A DNA stretch of 64,000 nucleotides from Poriferisodalis sp965208895 (GCF_965208895.1 NZ_OZ242363.1:3596001-3660000); one strand, 5' to 3'; shown: positions 51,093-59,382, numbered from the stretch's first letter. Notes: generated by a model from the letters alone, not told the origin. Program-made: numbers and translations.

Positions 51093-52715
51093 ATGAGCGT
51101 CGATTCAGCGGCTCCGGCGCTGATCGGGACGCTCGACGAAATCCAGTTCGACAATCGCTTCACCGCAGCGTTGCCCGCGGATCCGGAGCGCGACAACTTC
51201 CGTCGTCAGGTTGCGGGCGCCTGCTACTCGCGGGTGGCGCCCACTGCTACGCCTGCGCCCCGGTTGCTTGCGCACAGCGCAGAGATGATGGAACGGCTCG
51301 GGTTCGAGACGGGGCTGCTCGAAGACCCGCAGTTCGCCGCGGTATTCGGCGGCAGCGTCGTGCTCGACGGCATGGACCCCCACGCCCACTGCTACGGCGG
51401 CCACCAGTTCGGCAACTGGGCTGGTCAGCTCGGCGACGGCAGGGCGATCGCGCTCGGCGAGATGGTTGACGCGCTCGGCCAGCACCAGACTCTCCAGCTC
51501 AAGGGCGCCGGACCTACGCCCTACTCACGCACCGCTGACGGCTTGGCGGTACTGCGCAGTTCGGTGCGCGAGTTCCTCTGCAGTGAGGCCATGGCGCACC
51601 TCGGCGTGCCCACCACCCGGGCGCTCAGCCTGGTGGGGACCGGCGACATGGTCATGCGCGACATGCTCTATGACGGCAACCCTGCGCCAGAGCCCGGGGC
51701 GGTGGTGTGCCGCGTGGCGCCCTCGTTCGTTCGATTCGGCAACTTCCAGATCTTCGCCTCGCGCGGCGAGATCGAGACGCTGCGCACGCTGGCCGACTTC
51801 GTCATCGACGCCGACTTCGCCCACTTGGCGGCCGAGCGGGCGCCGGATCGGTACATGCAGTTCTTCGACGAGGTCGTGCGAACGACCGCGGACATGGTGT
51901 GCGAGTGGCTGCGGGTCGGTTTCGTCCATGGTGTGATGAACACCGACAACATGTCGATCCTGGGTCTCACGATCGACTATGGCCCCTATGGCTGGCTCGA
52001 CGACTACGACCCCGACTGGACGCCGAACACGACCGATGCGGCCCACCGCCGTTACCGCTTCGGCACCCAGCCGGCCATCGCACAGTGGAACCTGATGCAG
52101 CTCGCCAATGCGCTGTACCCGCTCGTCGGCGAGGCCGAGCCGCTGCAGGCGACCCTCGACGGCTACGTGCCGTACTTCGAGCAGAAATGGTCGGCGATGA
52201 TGGCCGCCAAGCTCGGCTTGCCGGGGCTGCAGGCCGAGGTCGACCGCGAGCTGGCGACTGGCGTGCTGGAGGTGCTCCGGCTGGTCGAAACCGACATGAC
52301 GGTGTTCTGGCGACGGCTCGCGACGGTCGACACCTCCGACGGCGTCGAGCCAGCCGATCGCATCGCCCCGCTGGCAGACGCCTACTACCGTCCCGCCGAG
52401 GTCACCGATGAGCACCGCGCAGCCACAAGCGAGTTCGTCGAGCGCTATGCAGCGCGGCTGCGTGAGCTCGGCATCGCGGACCCCGCACGAGCCGAAACGA
52501 TGAACCGAGTCAATCCCAAGTACGTGCTGCGGAACTACCTGGCCCAGCTGGCCATCCACAGCGCGACCGAGGGGCGGCCCGAAGCCATCGGCGAGTTGCT
52601 CGACGTCATGCGCCGCCCCTACGACGAACAGCCCGACCGGGAGTCCTATGCGGCGCTGCGACCCGACTGGGCCCGTACCCGGGTCGGCTGCAGCCAGCTC
52701 TCCTGCAGCTCCTGA
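51093..52715 (+). CDS. selO: Protein adenylyltransferase SelO (YdiU/UPF0061)
   Basis: The product has 540 residues from ATG 51093. It is a pseudokinase-fold AMPylase. Diagnostic segments are CYGGHQFGNWAGQLGDGRAI, LKGAGPTPYSRTADGLAVLR, SSVREFLCSEAMAHLGVPTT and VHGVMNTDNMSILGLTIDYG, which holds the metal-binding Asn/Asp residues. The C terminus ends GCSQLSCSS; many SelO proteins carry Sec or Cys near this end. Members AMPylate redox proteins, and a redox role next to ccm and mrp would fit. Confidence 0.94.
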   Translation: MSVDSAAPALIGTLDEIQFDNRFTAALPADPERDNFRRQVAGACYSRVAPTATPAPRLLAHSAEMMERLGFETGLLEDPQFAAVFGGSVVLDGMDPHAHCYGGHQFGNWAGQLGDGRAIALGEMVDALGQHQTLQLKGAGPTPYSRTADGLAVLRSSVREFLCSEAMAHLGVPTTRALSLVGTGDMVMRDMLYDGNPAPEPGAVVCRVAPSFVRFGNFQIFASRGEIETLRTLADFVIDADFAHLAAERAPDRYMQFFDEVVRTTADMVCEWLRVGFVHGVMNTDNMSILGLTIDYGPYGWLDDYDPDWTPNTTDAAHRRYRFGTQPAIAQWNLMQLANALYPLVGEAEPLQATLDGYVPYFEQKWSAMMAAKLGLPGLQAEVDRELATGVLEVLRLVETDMTVFWRRLATVDTSDGVEPADRIAPLADAYYRPAEVTDEHRAATSEFVERYAARLRELGIADPARAETMNRVNPKYVLRNYLAQLAIHSATEGRPEAIGELLDVMRRPYDEQPDRESYAALRPDWARTRVGCSQLSCSS

Positions 52716-52781
52716 CAGCCCCGTAGGGCAGTCCGCAGCCGTCCCGAATACGGTCAGGAATTCGGTCCGAACTCGCCGAGA

Positions 52782-53918
52782 TCAGCTATTCGCACCGTTC
52801 GTGTCGAGCGCTTCTCGGCGTGCCAAGACCCATGCCCTCGCGGTGGGGTAAGCGAACGAGATGGTGTTGCTCGCGGTAACGGTGATGAGTCCGGCGCGTT
52901 CGAGGCGGCGTCGGTAGACATGCGCGTAGTTGACCGCTACACCCATTCGCTGGGCGACGACGGCAAGTTCGGATGGGTCCACGTCGTCGGTCATGGCGAA
53001 CACGAAGCGCCGGTCAGTGTCGGAGAGTTCATTCCATGTCGGCGCGAGGACCAGACGACCGATTCTGCTCTCCGCTCGTTCGATGCCGACAGTGACTGCC
53101 GTATCGTCGATCCCCGCAGCGGGGTCCCCCGCGGCCTTCCACGTGTAGAAGCCGACGAGCTGCACCATGAACGGGTAGCCGTTGGCGGCCTCAACGGCTC
53201 GTGCGAGTGCACGGGCATCGATGGTGGCGCTGGAGTGCGTTATCGGAAGCTCCAACGCGCTGCGGGTGGCTGCTGAGTCGAGCAGGCCGGTGTCGTAACG
53301 CGAGCACCGTTGGAGGAATGTGGCGAGCTGGCCCTTCAGGAGGTCATCCTCGAGGTATGGCAGTGCTGCACCGGCGAACGCGATGGGTCGACCCTCGCGG
53401 CGAGTCACATGTTGAAGGACTCCGCCGAATTCGCGCACTTCGTTCATATCGGCGCCGTGGAGTTCGTCAATGGTGATGAGCAGGCCGGTGCCGACTCGCG
53501 CGAGACGATCGCCAAGGTCGGCGAGGGTGGAGCGAAGGTCCTGTGGCGCGTGCTGCTCATAGCGCTGCTCGAAGGCGATGCCGACACCGGCAGCGTGCAC
53601 GCCGCTGACACGGCGCGAGGGCTCTTGATCGAGCGCAGCGAGCAGGCGTGCCGCTTGATCGCGCACCCGGTCAATGAGACCACTTGGGCTGCCTTGCTCG
53701 GCAATCACGAGCCAACCCCGTTGGCGGACCATGTCCTCTGCGGCGTTCAGGATCGCCGTCTTGCCGGTGCCGCGCACACCAATGAGCAGAACGGTGTAGT
53801 CAGGGTGGGTCGTTCCCGTCTCGAAGGCCTCGTCAAGGCTCTCCAAGATGTCATCGCGTCCCGCGAGCATGGGAGGCGAGGTGCCAAAGGTCGGCGAGAA
53901 CGGATTGTTTCTTGCCAC
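52782..53918 (-). CDS. AAA ATPase with winged-helix C terminus (Orc1/STAND-like)
   Basis: This 378-residue protein starts at GTG 53918 (VARNNPFSPTFGTSPPMLAGR). The P-loop is LLIGVRGTGKTAIL and Walker B is LLITIDELHGADMNEV. Sensor 1 is RPIAFAGAALPYL. The C-terminal part LSDTDRRFVFAMTDDVDPSELAVVAQRMGV, followed by YRRRLERAGLI, resembles a winged helix. The layout is like Orc1/Cdc6-type ATPases found singly in actinobacterial genomes. The function is unknown. It marks the left border of the effector-cassette region, and its upstream region contains phased T-tracts. Confidence 0.75.
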   Translation of the reverse strand: MARNNPFSPTFGTSPPMLAGRDDILESLDEAFETGTTHPDYTVLLIGVRGTGKTAILNAAEDMVRQRGWLVIAEQGSPSGLIDRVRDQAARLLAALDQEPSRRVSGVHAAGVGIAFEQRYEQHAPQDLRSTLADLGDRLARVGTGLLITIDELHGADMNEVREFGGVLQHVTRREGRPIAFAGAALPYLEDDLLKGQLATFLQRCSRYDTGLLDSAATRSALELPITHSSATIDARALARAVEAANGYPFMVQLVGFYTWKAAGDPAAGIDDTAVTVGIERAESRIGRLVLAPTWNELSDTDRRFVFAMTDDVDPSELAVVAQRMGVAVNYAHVYRRRLERAGLITVTASNTISFAYPTARAWVLARREALDTNGANS

Positions 53919-53950
53919 GGGGTAAGCGTATGCGAAGTGCGTGCTAGCAG

Positions 53951-53981
53951 TTTTGTGGCTTTTGCATCTTTTGCGGGTTTT
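53951..53981. repeat. Four TTTT tracts in exact 9-bp phase
   Basis: TTTT occurs at 53951, 53960, 53969 and 53978, each followed by g, in an otherwise GC-rich area, 33 bp upstream of the ATPase start. Near-helical phasing of A/T tracts can bend DNA. It might instead be slippage of a short repeat. Confidence 0.5.
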
Positions 53982-54230
53982 GTGATCTGAGCGATCTTTG
54001 TTCCGGCGAACCGAGCGCAGGCGCGCGATGGTGCGACGGACAGCTCCCTGACACTGCTATTCGGGGCTGATTCCGCTTGTGGGCGCAGTCCTGCGGCTTT
54101 GTCGACGTTCTGGGGGAGCCCGGAATGCACAATTGTGATGACATCCCGCTGAGTCTCGTTGCCTCTCGGGGGTGGTATCCGGGCTGTAGTCGCTGGCCGA
54201 TGCCGGGATCCGGACCCCGCATTTCGGCCG

Positions 54231-54256
54231 AAACCGCTGGTCAGAGACGGTTTTTT
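54231..54256 (+). terminator. Weak rho-independent terminator-like hairpin
   Basis: AAACCG (54231-54236) pairs with CGGTTT (54248-54253) around an 11-nt loop and runs into T6 (54251-54256). No upstream plus-strand gene is visible, so it may end an uncharacterised short RNA or be chance. Confidence 0.35.
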
Positions 54257-54265
54257 CAGTACGCG

Positions 54266-54306
54266 CTATACGTTCGTATAGTAACCGGGCCTGACAGGGC
54301 CGTCAA
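54266..54306 (-). promoter_or_regulatory. Sigma70-like minus-strand promoter overlapping a 16-bp palindrome
   Basis: On the minus strand TTGACG (54306-54301) and TACTAT (54283-54278) are separated by 17 bp, an ideal spacing. CTATACG-TT-CGTATAG (54266-54281) is a perfect palindrome over the -10 box. The same TATAC-N4-GTATA core occurs just upstream of the recombinase gene (57648-57661). It may be an operator for a shared repressor or a recombinase-binding site. The downstream gene would be the ATPase, with a leader of about 350 nt. Confidence 0.55.
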
Positions 54307-54455
54307 CACCGACCGGCACGCGGCCAGCGCCGGCCTCGCGCTGAGCCTCCCGCAGAGCTGATACCTGCGCCGTTGCTGGGTTTCCGCGCCGTCGCGGCCC
54401 TCGCCGCCGCGTACGCGTCCCGCACCCCGTTTCGGGCCGTTTCTGTCCGGCCCGG

Positions 54456-54541
54456 GCGTCCGCGAAACGAACGATTCGCGGACGCGTCAGCCCACAGGGC
54501 GGCACCGATTGCATGGGTCCCCCACAGGCGACGCGTCCGCG
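54456..54541 (+). promoter_or_regulatory. Mutually exclusive leader hairpins upstream of effector 1
   Basis: Segment 54456-54466 pairs perfectly over 11 bp with 54475-54485 (8-nt loop). The overlapping segment 54477-54488 pairs perfectly over 12 bp with 54530-54541 (41-nt loop). Both cannot form at once. The second arm ends 40 bp before the ATG of the effector gene. Such a switch could attenuate transcription or translation if the region is transcribed, which is not proven. Confidence 0.55.
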
Positions 54542-54581
54542 GATCACCCCAATGCTCACCCATCGGCCGGAGACCCGCCCA

Positions 54582-55892
54582 ATGACCAAGAAGTACACCG
54601 CGGCGCTGTGCGCGCTGCTCGTTGCCGCATCCACCCTCGCCGTGGTCGCCCAACCCGCAGCAGCCCACAGCCAGACCACGACCAAACAGCGCTGCTCCTA
54701 TGACCCATTCGCCGGACAGCAGTGCTGGACCGAGACCCTCAACGTCAGCCACACCCACACCTGCGGGGCAGGCATGACGGGCACATACCCGAACTGCTAC
54801 CCGATCCCTCCGGCGAACCAGAACTGCGGCGCTGGCACGACGGGCACATACCCGAACTGCTACCCGATCCCCTCCGACAACAGCAACCACGACAAGGACA
54901 AGGGCGGCACCGACAAGACCGAGCCGGACAAGACCGAGCCGGACAGCACCGAGCCCGAAGACACCGAGCCCGAAGACACCGAGCCCGAAGACACCGAGCC
55001 CGAAGACACCGAGCCCGAGAACACCGACACCGACAGCACCGAACCCGAGAACACCGACACCGACAGCACCGAACCCGACAGCACGGAGCCGGACAAGAGC
55101 GGCACCAAAGGCACCCGCTCCAACCGGGGCACCAACAACGGCGGCACCACCGACAACGGCGGCACGAGCGAACTTGAGGCTTGGATCAGCGGTGCTTGGT
55201 CTGCGCTAAAGAGACTTGTGAGCGGTGTCGCCGATAGCCAAGGGAGACTGAACGATGCCGACCGAGAACTGTACGAAGCACAAAGCGACGCCCTAAAGGC
55301 TGCGGCCAAGCAAGTCGTCGATGGAATAGAACAAGGGCTGAAGGACCTCAGCGAGTCGGAACGACAGCGCATCAATGCCGACCTTGTCGCCCTCAGATCG
55401 GTCATGCAGGCATGGCAGGAACTGCCTCCCGAAGCTCAGGTAATCATCTCCGGCGGAGCTTGCGGCATAGCGGGCACTGCCACTACTGGCCCTGTCAGTG
55501 GCGGACTGTTTGGGTCTGGGTGTGCGTTTCTGGGGCACGCCTTCGGCGAGGCCAGGCTGCCGAACCTTATCCCTCCCGGTTGGACCGATCCCGAGAGCGA
55601 CAGCAGCGATAGCAACGCCGACGACAGCGGCGACGATGACGGCCAAGACGGGACCGGCTGCCACCCTGCCAAGGGCGACACCTGCGGCGACGACGGCGAC
55701 GGCGACAACAGCGACGGCGACGACGAGTCCGGCGACAATGGCGACGGCAGCGGCGACGATCCGTCGTTGGAGGGATCGTGGCGTGACGTGCTGGAGCGTC
55801 ACGCGCCCCAGGACAACGATGAGCAGCTGAAGCTCTTTAGGCGCTGGACATGCCAAAAGTACGATGACTTCGCGCCGGGGGACTGTGAATGA
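54582..55892 (+). CDS. Secreted Cys-rich repeat-linked protein, effector 1 of the cassette family (putative toxin)
   Basis: The 436 residues start at ATG 54582. Residues 1-28 form a clear Sec signal peptide ending QPAAA. The mature N terminus is Cys-rich, with KQRCSYDPFAGQQCWTET and two copies of TGTYPNCYPIP. A Thr/Glu/Pro/Asp repeat linker follows (about residues 105-175). A helical part has SERQRINADLVALRSVMQAW, and a hydrophobic Gly-rich segment with two Cys reads VIISGGACGIAGTATTGPVS and on. Next comes an acidic Asp/Gly/Ser linker containing GTGCHPAKGDTCG, and then a C-terminal domain ending in CE. Paralogues lie at 61474 and 63196. No family is recognised. The hydrophobic hairpin and the coupled membrane protein suggest a pore-forming bacteriocin-like effector with immunity, but an adhesin-like role is possible. 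Confidence 0.7.
   Translation: MTKKYTAALCALLVAASTLAVVAQPAAAHSQTTTKQRCSYDPFAGQQCWTETLNVSHTHTCGAGMTGTYPNCYPIPPANQNCGAGTTGTYPNCYPIPSDNSNHDKDKGGTDKTEPDKTEPDSTEPEDTEPEDTEPEDTEPEDTEPENTDTDSTEPENTDTDSTEPDSTEPDKSGTKGTRSNRGTNNGGTTDNGGTSELEAWISGAWSALKRLVSGVADSQGRLNDADRELYEAQSDALKAAAKQVVDGIEQGLKDLSESERQRINADLVALRSVMQAWQELPPEAQVIISGGACGIAGTATTGPVSGGLFGSGCAFLGHAFGEARLPNLIPPGWTDPESDSSDSNADDSGDDDGQDGTGCHPAKGDTCGDDGDGDNSDGDDESGDNGDGSGDDPSLEGSWRDVLERHAPQDNDEQLKLFRRWTCQKYDDFAPGDCE
54931..55095 (+). repeat. In-gene acidic Thr-Glu-Pro tandem repeats
   Basis: The linker of effector 1 is built of 12- to 15-bp units of the type accgagcccgaagac, encoding TEPED, TEPEN, TDTDS and TEPDS. The same vocabulary (TEPDSTDTDS) recurs in the linker of effector 2. 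This indicates common origin and likely slippage variation in length. Confidence 0.8.
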
Positions 55893-56179
55893 GCGCCATG
55901 AACTACCCTGCGACCATGAACAAGGCCATGACTGCCATAGATGCAGCGATCACGTCGCGGCAGCGGCTATGGCGGAGAATGAGTGTCCGCGAGCGGCTGG
56001 TTGCTTGCTGTGTCGGGATGTTTCTTGGTGGCGCTAACGGGTGGTTGATTTATCGGCTACCAGCGGGCTGGGCAGTGCTGGCAGTGTCAGCGCTCATGGC
56101 CTATGCCTATGCTTATGAGCGGGCCTTGCGGCGACGCTATGCCGCTATCACGGAGGCACGCCAGCAGTCCGAAGGCTGA
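55889..56179 (+). CDS. Small two-helix membrane protein, cassette 1 partner (putative immunity protein)
   Basis: ATG 55889 overlaps the effector stop (ATGA). The 96 residues start MSAMNYPATMNKAMTAIDAA and contain two adjacent hydrophobic segments (LVACCVGMFLGGANGWLIYRL and AGWAVLAVSALMAYAYAY, about residues 33-72). They end YAAITEARQQSEG. The first six residues and the tail AAI-x-EA-x-Q-x-x-EG recur in the cassette 3 partner, while the middle differs. A coupled variable membrane protein after a secreted effector is the classic layout of immunity to a membrane-acting bacteriocin. This is inference. Confidence 0.7.
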   Translation: MSAMNYPATMNKAMTAIDAAITSRQRLWRRMSVRERLVACCVGMFLGGANGWLIYRLPAGWAVLAVSALMAYAYAYERALRRRYAAITEARQQSEG

Positions 56180-56194
56180 TCTTGCGAGACGGCG

Positions 56195-56227
56195 GGCGCC
56201 CGGTCGGCGTTGTGCTGGCCGGGTGCC
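56195..56227 (+). terminator. Cassette 1 terminator hairpin
   Basis: GGCGCCCGG (56195-56203) pairs with CCGGGTGCC (56219-56227), with one G-U pair and a 15-nt loop, 15 bp after the stop of the membrane protein. T-rich sequence (gttgtcgtttgtt) follows. The whole 100-bp block is nearly identical to the sequence after cassette 3. Confidence 0.7.
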
Positions 56228-56294
56228 GTTGTCGTTTGTTCCCCACTTCCCCGGACCTAGGGCTTGGGCTACTGGGCAGGTCGGGCGAGACGCC

Positions 56295-56401
56295 TAGAAA
56301 CGGTCCTAACGCATTGTCCTAACTGGCAGCGCTGCGTCGTCGGAGATGCCCGCCAAGTCGGAGCCTTAGAAACGGTCCTAACGCATTGTCCTATCTGGCA
56401 G
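56295..56401. repeat. Pair of 35-bp direct repeats
   Basis: The unit begins tagaaacggtcctaacgcat and occurs at 56295-56329 and 56367-56401, 72 bp apart, with a single mismatch (a versus t before ctggcag). Each unit also carries an internal double tccta. This may be a recombinase accessory site or a duplication left by recombination. Confidence 0.75.
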
Positions 56402-56407
56402 AGAAAG

Positions 56408-56432
56408 CCCAGTAACTATGCGGGTTAGCTGT
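56408..56432 (+). repeat. 25-bp element shared with the cassette 3/2 junction
   Basis: The 25 bases starting cccagtaactatgcgggtta are identical to the minus-strand sequence at 62680-62656. In both places it lies downstream of a cassette terminator. At the second place the residual signal-peptide sequence of cassette 2 begins about 7 bp further on. It is a candidate recombination point between cassettes. Confidence 0.75.
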
Positions 56433-56854
56433 CCGGGTTGGACGCACTGTTGCGGGTCGTCGTTGGTCGCGTGAGCAGCCGTGAGCGCTCGGCGTCGTTG
56501 GAACCGTCAGCGGAAGCGGCTAGACGCTGAGACGCGCAACCAAGCTCGACGTGACCGGCGGGCTGCGCGGTCGTCCGCGCCGGTCGGGCTGGACCGTCGC
56601 CCATGGGTGGGCCTGTCGGACGCTCCCTTGTCAAATGGCGAGCGCGAGGGGCTGGTTTGGGGTCCGTTCGTCGTGATTCGCCTTGGGACGTCCCTATAGA
56701 TGTCAAGTGCGGGTTTTGGGCTTCCCCCGGAAGCTAGGAGGCATGCTCTTCGATGAAAGGGGAGCTGTGCCTGAGAGCCCTCTTCGCTGCCCGCAGCACC
56801 GGCCACGACCGAACGGAAGGCCAAGACCTTCGGTTCTGGGGGCATTCTCGTCGC

Positions 56855-57637
56855 TCAGCGATCTTGTTGTTCGGCGGCGCGGCGGGCGGCTTCGGTGGCC
56901 TTGGCGGCAGCTTCGCGGTCGAGCTGCAGGCTGCGAAGTGCCCGGCCGGCCGCGGCGGCGTCCCATGGCCGTTGCCGGTCGCCGGTGGCGCGGAGCCAGC
57001 CCTCGGCGGTAAGCGTGCGGGCGATGGATCGCAGGCTCAGCCCGTCGGCTGCGAGCGCTTCGGCGCGCACAGCCGCGGCCCGCGTCTCGGCGCTGACGGG
57101 CCGGCCCAGCCGTGCTCCCGCTGCGGCACGCTCGGCCAGAGCCCGGCGGGTCTTCTCGGCCGTCATGTCGCGCTCCATTCGGGCCATGGCAGCCATCACG
57201 GTCGCAATCATGCGCCCGGTCGCTGTGGTTGCGTCGACCTCCAAGTCGAGCATCACCACTGACCAGTCCTCTCGCTGTGCGCGGTCCATCAGCCACAGCA
57301 CGTCGATGACGCTGCGCCCCAGCCGGTCAAGATGGGAGACCACGAGCGCACTGGCGGGGTCGTCGGAGTCGGCGAGCCGGTCCAGCAGGACGCTGAGAAC
57401 GGGCCGGTCCTCAGGGGCGAGCATTCCGCTGGCTCCGTTCTCGTCGTGGTGCTCGACGACGACCTTGTCGGAACGGCCGGCGGCCCAGTCGTCGATCGCG
57501 GCTCGCTGCGCAGCGAGCCCCAGCCCGGTGCGGGCCTGTTCAGCCGTCGAGACACGCGCGTAGCCCAGAGCGACGGCGTCGGCAGGCAGGAAGCTCGTTC
57601 GGGAGTGTCGGGCCGGGGCGTGGGATGCTGTCGCCAT
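56855..57637 (-). CDS. Serine recombinase (resolvase/invertase type)
   Basis: The 260 residues start at ATG 57637. ALGYARVSTAEQARTGLGLA contains the catalytic Ser and the first Arg. The conserved arginine motif is VVSHLDRLGRSVIDVLWL, and the long E helix is MIATVMAAMARMERDMTAEKT. A C-terminal helix-turn-helix region is LSLRSIARTLTAEGWLR. Its size fits stand-alone resolvases and invertases rather than large serine integrases. It lies beside the effector cassette and could move or invert it, or belong to a passing element. A palindrome lies 10 bp upstream of its start. Confidence 0.9.
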   Translation of the reverse strand: MATASHAPARHSRTSFLPADAVALGYARVSTAEQARTGLGLAAQRAAIDDWAAGRSDKVVVEHHDENGASGMLAPEDRPVLSVLLDRLADSDDPASALVVSHLDRLGRSVIDVLWLMDRAQREDWSVVMLDLEVDATTATGRMIATVMAAMARMERDMTAEKTRRALAERAAAGARLGRPVSAETRAAAVRAEALAADGLSLRSIARTLTAEGWLRATGDRQRPWDAAAAGRALRSLQLDREAAAKATEAARRAAEQQDR

Positions 57638-57647
57638 GTCGAGACTA

Positions 57648-57661
57648 TATACACCTGTATA
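57648..57661 (-). promoter_or_regulatory. TATAC-N4-GTATA palindrome at the recombinase start
   Basis: TATACA-CC-TGTATA is a perfect palindrome 10 bp upstream of the recombinase ATG. It shares the 14-bp core pattern with 54267-54280, on the far side of cassette 1. Read on opposite strands, both sites also share a preceding CGC, so the two are in inverted orientation. An operator for autoregulation is the simpler reading. Confidence 0.55.
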
Positions 57662-57764
57662 GCGATCAATTGCCCTACAAGCGAGGTCGCTTGGGACTTC
57701 GGCAAATGTCAGTGTGCCGCTGGTCCTGTCTCCACGGACGCCGACGCGTTGGCTGCGACCGCGG

Positions 57765-59375
57765 TCAGGTGGTCGTGCGCAGCGGGATCTGCACGACGGC
57801 TTCGGATCCCGGCGGAGGCGTCCGGCGTCTGATCTCGAAAGTGCCGCCGAGATCCGACCCGCACAGCGCGCGCACGATCGAGGTGCCGAGCCCGCCTGAT
57901 CGATGCACGTCGTACGCCTCGGGGATGCCTACGCCGTCGTCGCGCACGATCATCGACAGCAGATCCCCGCACGGCCGGGTGATCTCGACCTCGACGCTCC
58001 CGATGGGACTCTCATCAAGCCCGGGCGCTGCCTCGAGCGTCTGGTCTTCGATCTCCCACAACCGTGGAAAGGCATGATCCACCGCGTTCTGCAACAGCTC
58101 GTTGAGCACCACCGCGAGCGAGGTCGCAGTCTGCGATCGCAGCATCCCCGCCTCGCAGGAGACGGCGAAGTCGATGGGTCGTTCGGGAAACGTGATGCTC
58201 TGGCGCATCGTCTCGGTCAGCGTCTCGGCCACGTCGCAGAAATCGACGTCGTCGGTCGTCTCAGCCGACAGCGTCTGATGCACGAGTGCGATGGCCCGGA
58301 TGCGACGCACAGCCTCATCGAGGGCCCGGTTCGCCTCGCGCGACTCCAGGCGACGGGCTTGGATTCGCAGCAGCGATGAGACTGTCTGCAGGTTGTTCGT
58401 CACACGGTGGTGAATCTCGCGGATGGTGGCGTCCTTGGAGATGAGCAACCGGTCGCGGCGTCGCAACTCGGTGACGTCTCGCAGCAGCACCAGCGCATTG
58501 CGCACCGGAGTATCGGCGAGCGGCAGCGCCTGCAACTGGACCGTCACCGACTGGTGCTCGACCTCGCCCACCTCGGGGATGCCGCCGCTGATCGCCCGTC
58601 CCACCACGTCGGGTCCCAACTCGAGGTCGCGCACGCGACGACCCTGCACGTTTCCGCCAACGCCGATGCGGTGCAACGCGCTAACGGCATTCGGCGACGC
58701 GAAGCCGATACGCGTCGTCTCGTCGGTAAGGAACAGTCCGTCGCCCACCCGGGGCGCTTCCTGATTGGCAACATCGACACCCCGGTAAGGGAACGAGCCT
58801 GCTGCGACCATGCGCGCGAGGCGGCCGAACGTCGCTATGTACGTCCGCTCGAGTTCGCCGGGATCTCGAATGTCAGTGAAGCGCGGCGTCACTTCGCTGC
58901 TCATCACCGCAATCGTCACGCCGTCGAACGTCACCGGCACCGCGGTGATGCGCGCCCGCCGGTCGCCGGGCACGCGCAAACCCTCACCCGTGACGATCAC
59001 GCCGCGGGCAAAGGCCTCCGACACCAATGGCCGTTCGCTCGCAGCAACGCACAACCCGATGTGGTCGTCGCGGTACAGCGTGCGACCGGTCGTCGGCCGT
59101 ACCTGGCCGATCACCGTCAATGGAGTCCGTGAGCCAAGGCGGCGCCACGGACGAGGCGGGCTGTCCTCATCGTTCGAGTCAGGGCTAGCGACCTCGTCGG
59201 GCAGATCGTCCAGCGCAGTCACCTGCCCAGGCACGAACAGCAGCAAGTCGGAGAAGGACAGGTCAGCCAGCAACGACCACCACGCCATGAGATGGCGGAG
59301 ATGCCGACGCGGGCCGTCAGCAGAGTTGTCGCGCTCGCTGGCTGCGGGCAGCGGCCGGTCGGCGGGCGCCCGCAT
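57765..59375 (-). CDS. pdtaS: Sensor histidine kinase, PdtaS type (HisKA_2)
   Basis: The 536 residues start at ATG 59375, 7 bp after the DUF3107 stop. The N-terminal GAF-like domain shows MAWWSLLADLSFSDLLLFVP and GRTLYRDDHIG. A PAS-like middle has DGLFLTDETTRIGFASPNAV. The HisKA_2 dimerisation helix is ATIREIHHRVTNNLQTVSSL, with the phospho-accepting His. The HATPase has LAVVLNELLQNAVDHAF, IVRDDGVGIPEAYD and GGLGTSIVRALC. PdtaS kinases signal through the antiterminator PdtaR, which is not encoded nearby. It is cytoplasmic, with no membrane helix. Confidence 0.92.
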   Translation of the reverse strand: MRAPADRPLPAASERDNSADGPRRHLRHLMAWWSLLADLSFSDLLLFVPGQVTALDDLPDEVASPDSNDEDSPPRPWRRLGSRTPLTVIGQVRPTTGRTLYRDDHIGLCVAASERPLVSEAFARGVIVTGEGLRVPGDRRARITAVPVTFDGVTIAVMSSEVTPRFTDIRDPGELERTYIATFGRLARMVAAGSFPYRGVDVANQEAPRVGDGLFLTDETTRIGFASPNAVSALHRIGVGGNVQGRRVRDLELGPDVVGRAISGGIPEVGEVEHQSVTVQLQALPLADTPVRNALVLLRDVTELRRRDRLLISKDATIREIHHRVTNNLQTVSSLLRIQARRLESREANRALDEAVRRIRAIALVHQTLSAETTDDVDFCDVAETLTETMRQSITFPERPIDFAVSCEAGMLRSQTATSLAVVLNELLQNAVDHAFPRLWEIEDQTLEAAPGLDESPIGSVEVEITRPCGDLLSMIVRDDGVGIPEAYDVHRSGGLGTSIVRALCGSDLGGTFEIRRRTPPPGSEAVVQIPLRTTT

Positions 59376-59382
59376 TCGGTGC

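Larger units (their letters stand above)
53919..54581. other. 663-bp gene-free region upstream of effector cassette 1
   Basis: No convincing gene is seen. From left to right it holds four TTTT tracts in 9-bp steps (53951-53981), a weak terminator-like hairpin (54231-54256), a TATAC-N4-GTATA palindrome inside a good minus-strand promoter (54266-54306), and two competing GC-rich hairpins (54456-54541). The reading frames here are short, basic and unlike any family. The region probably controls both the ATPase gene to the left and the cassette to the right. Confidence 0.6.
56180..56854. other. 675-bp gene-free region between cassette 1 and the recombinase
   Basis: No believable gene is present. 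It holds the cassette terminator (56195-56227), a pair of 35-bp direct repeats (56295-56401), a 25-bp element also found before cassette 2 (56408-56432) and a 28-bp stretch similar to one beside the IS1380-type transposase (56614-56641). Short frames read Arg-rich in all phases. It looks like a recombination scar zone. Confidence 0.6.

Noticed and set aside
54195..54256. tRNA- or riboswitch-like structure
   Set aside because: There is a broken GGCCGATGC/GCATTTCGGCC stem and a weak terminator, but no cloverleaf or known riboswitch core could be drawn.
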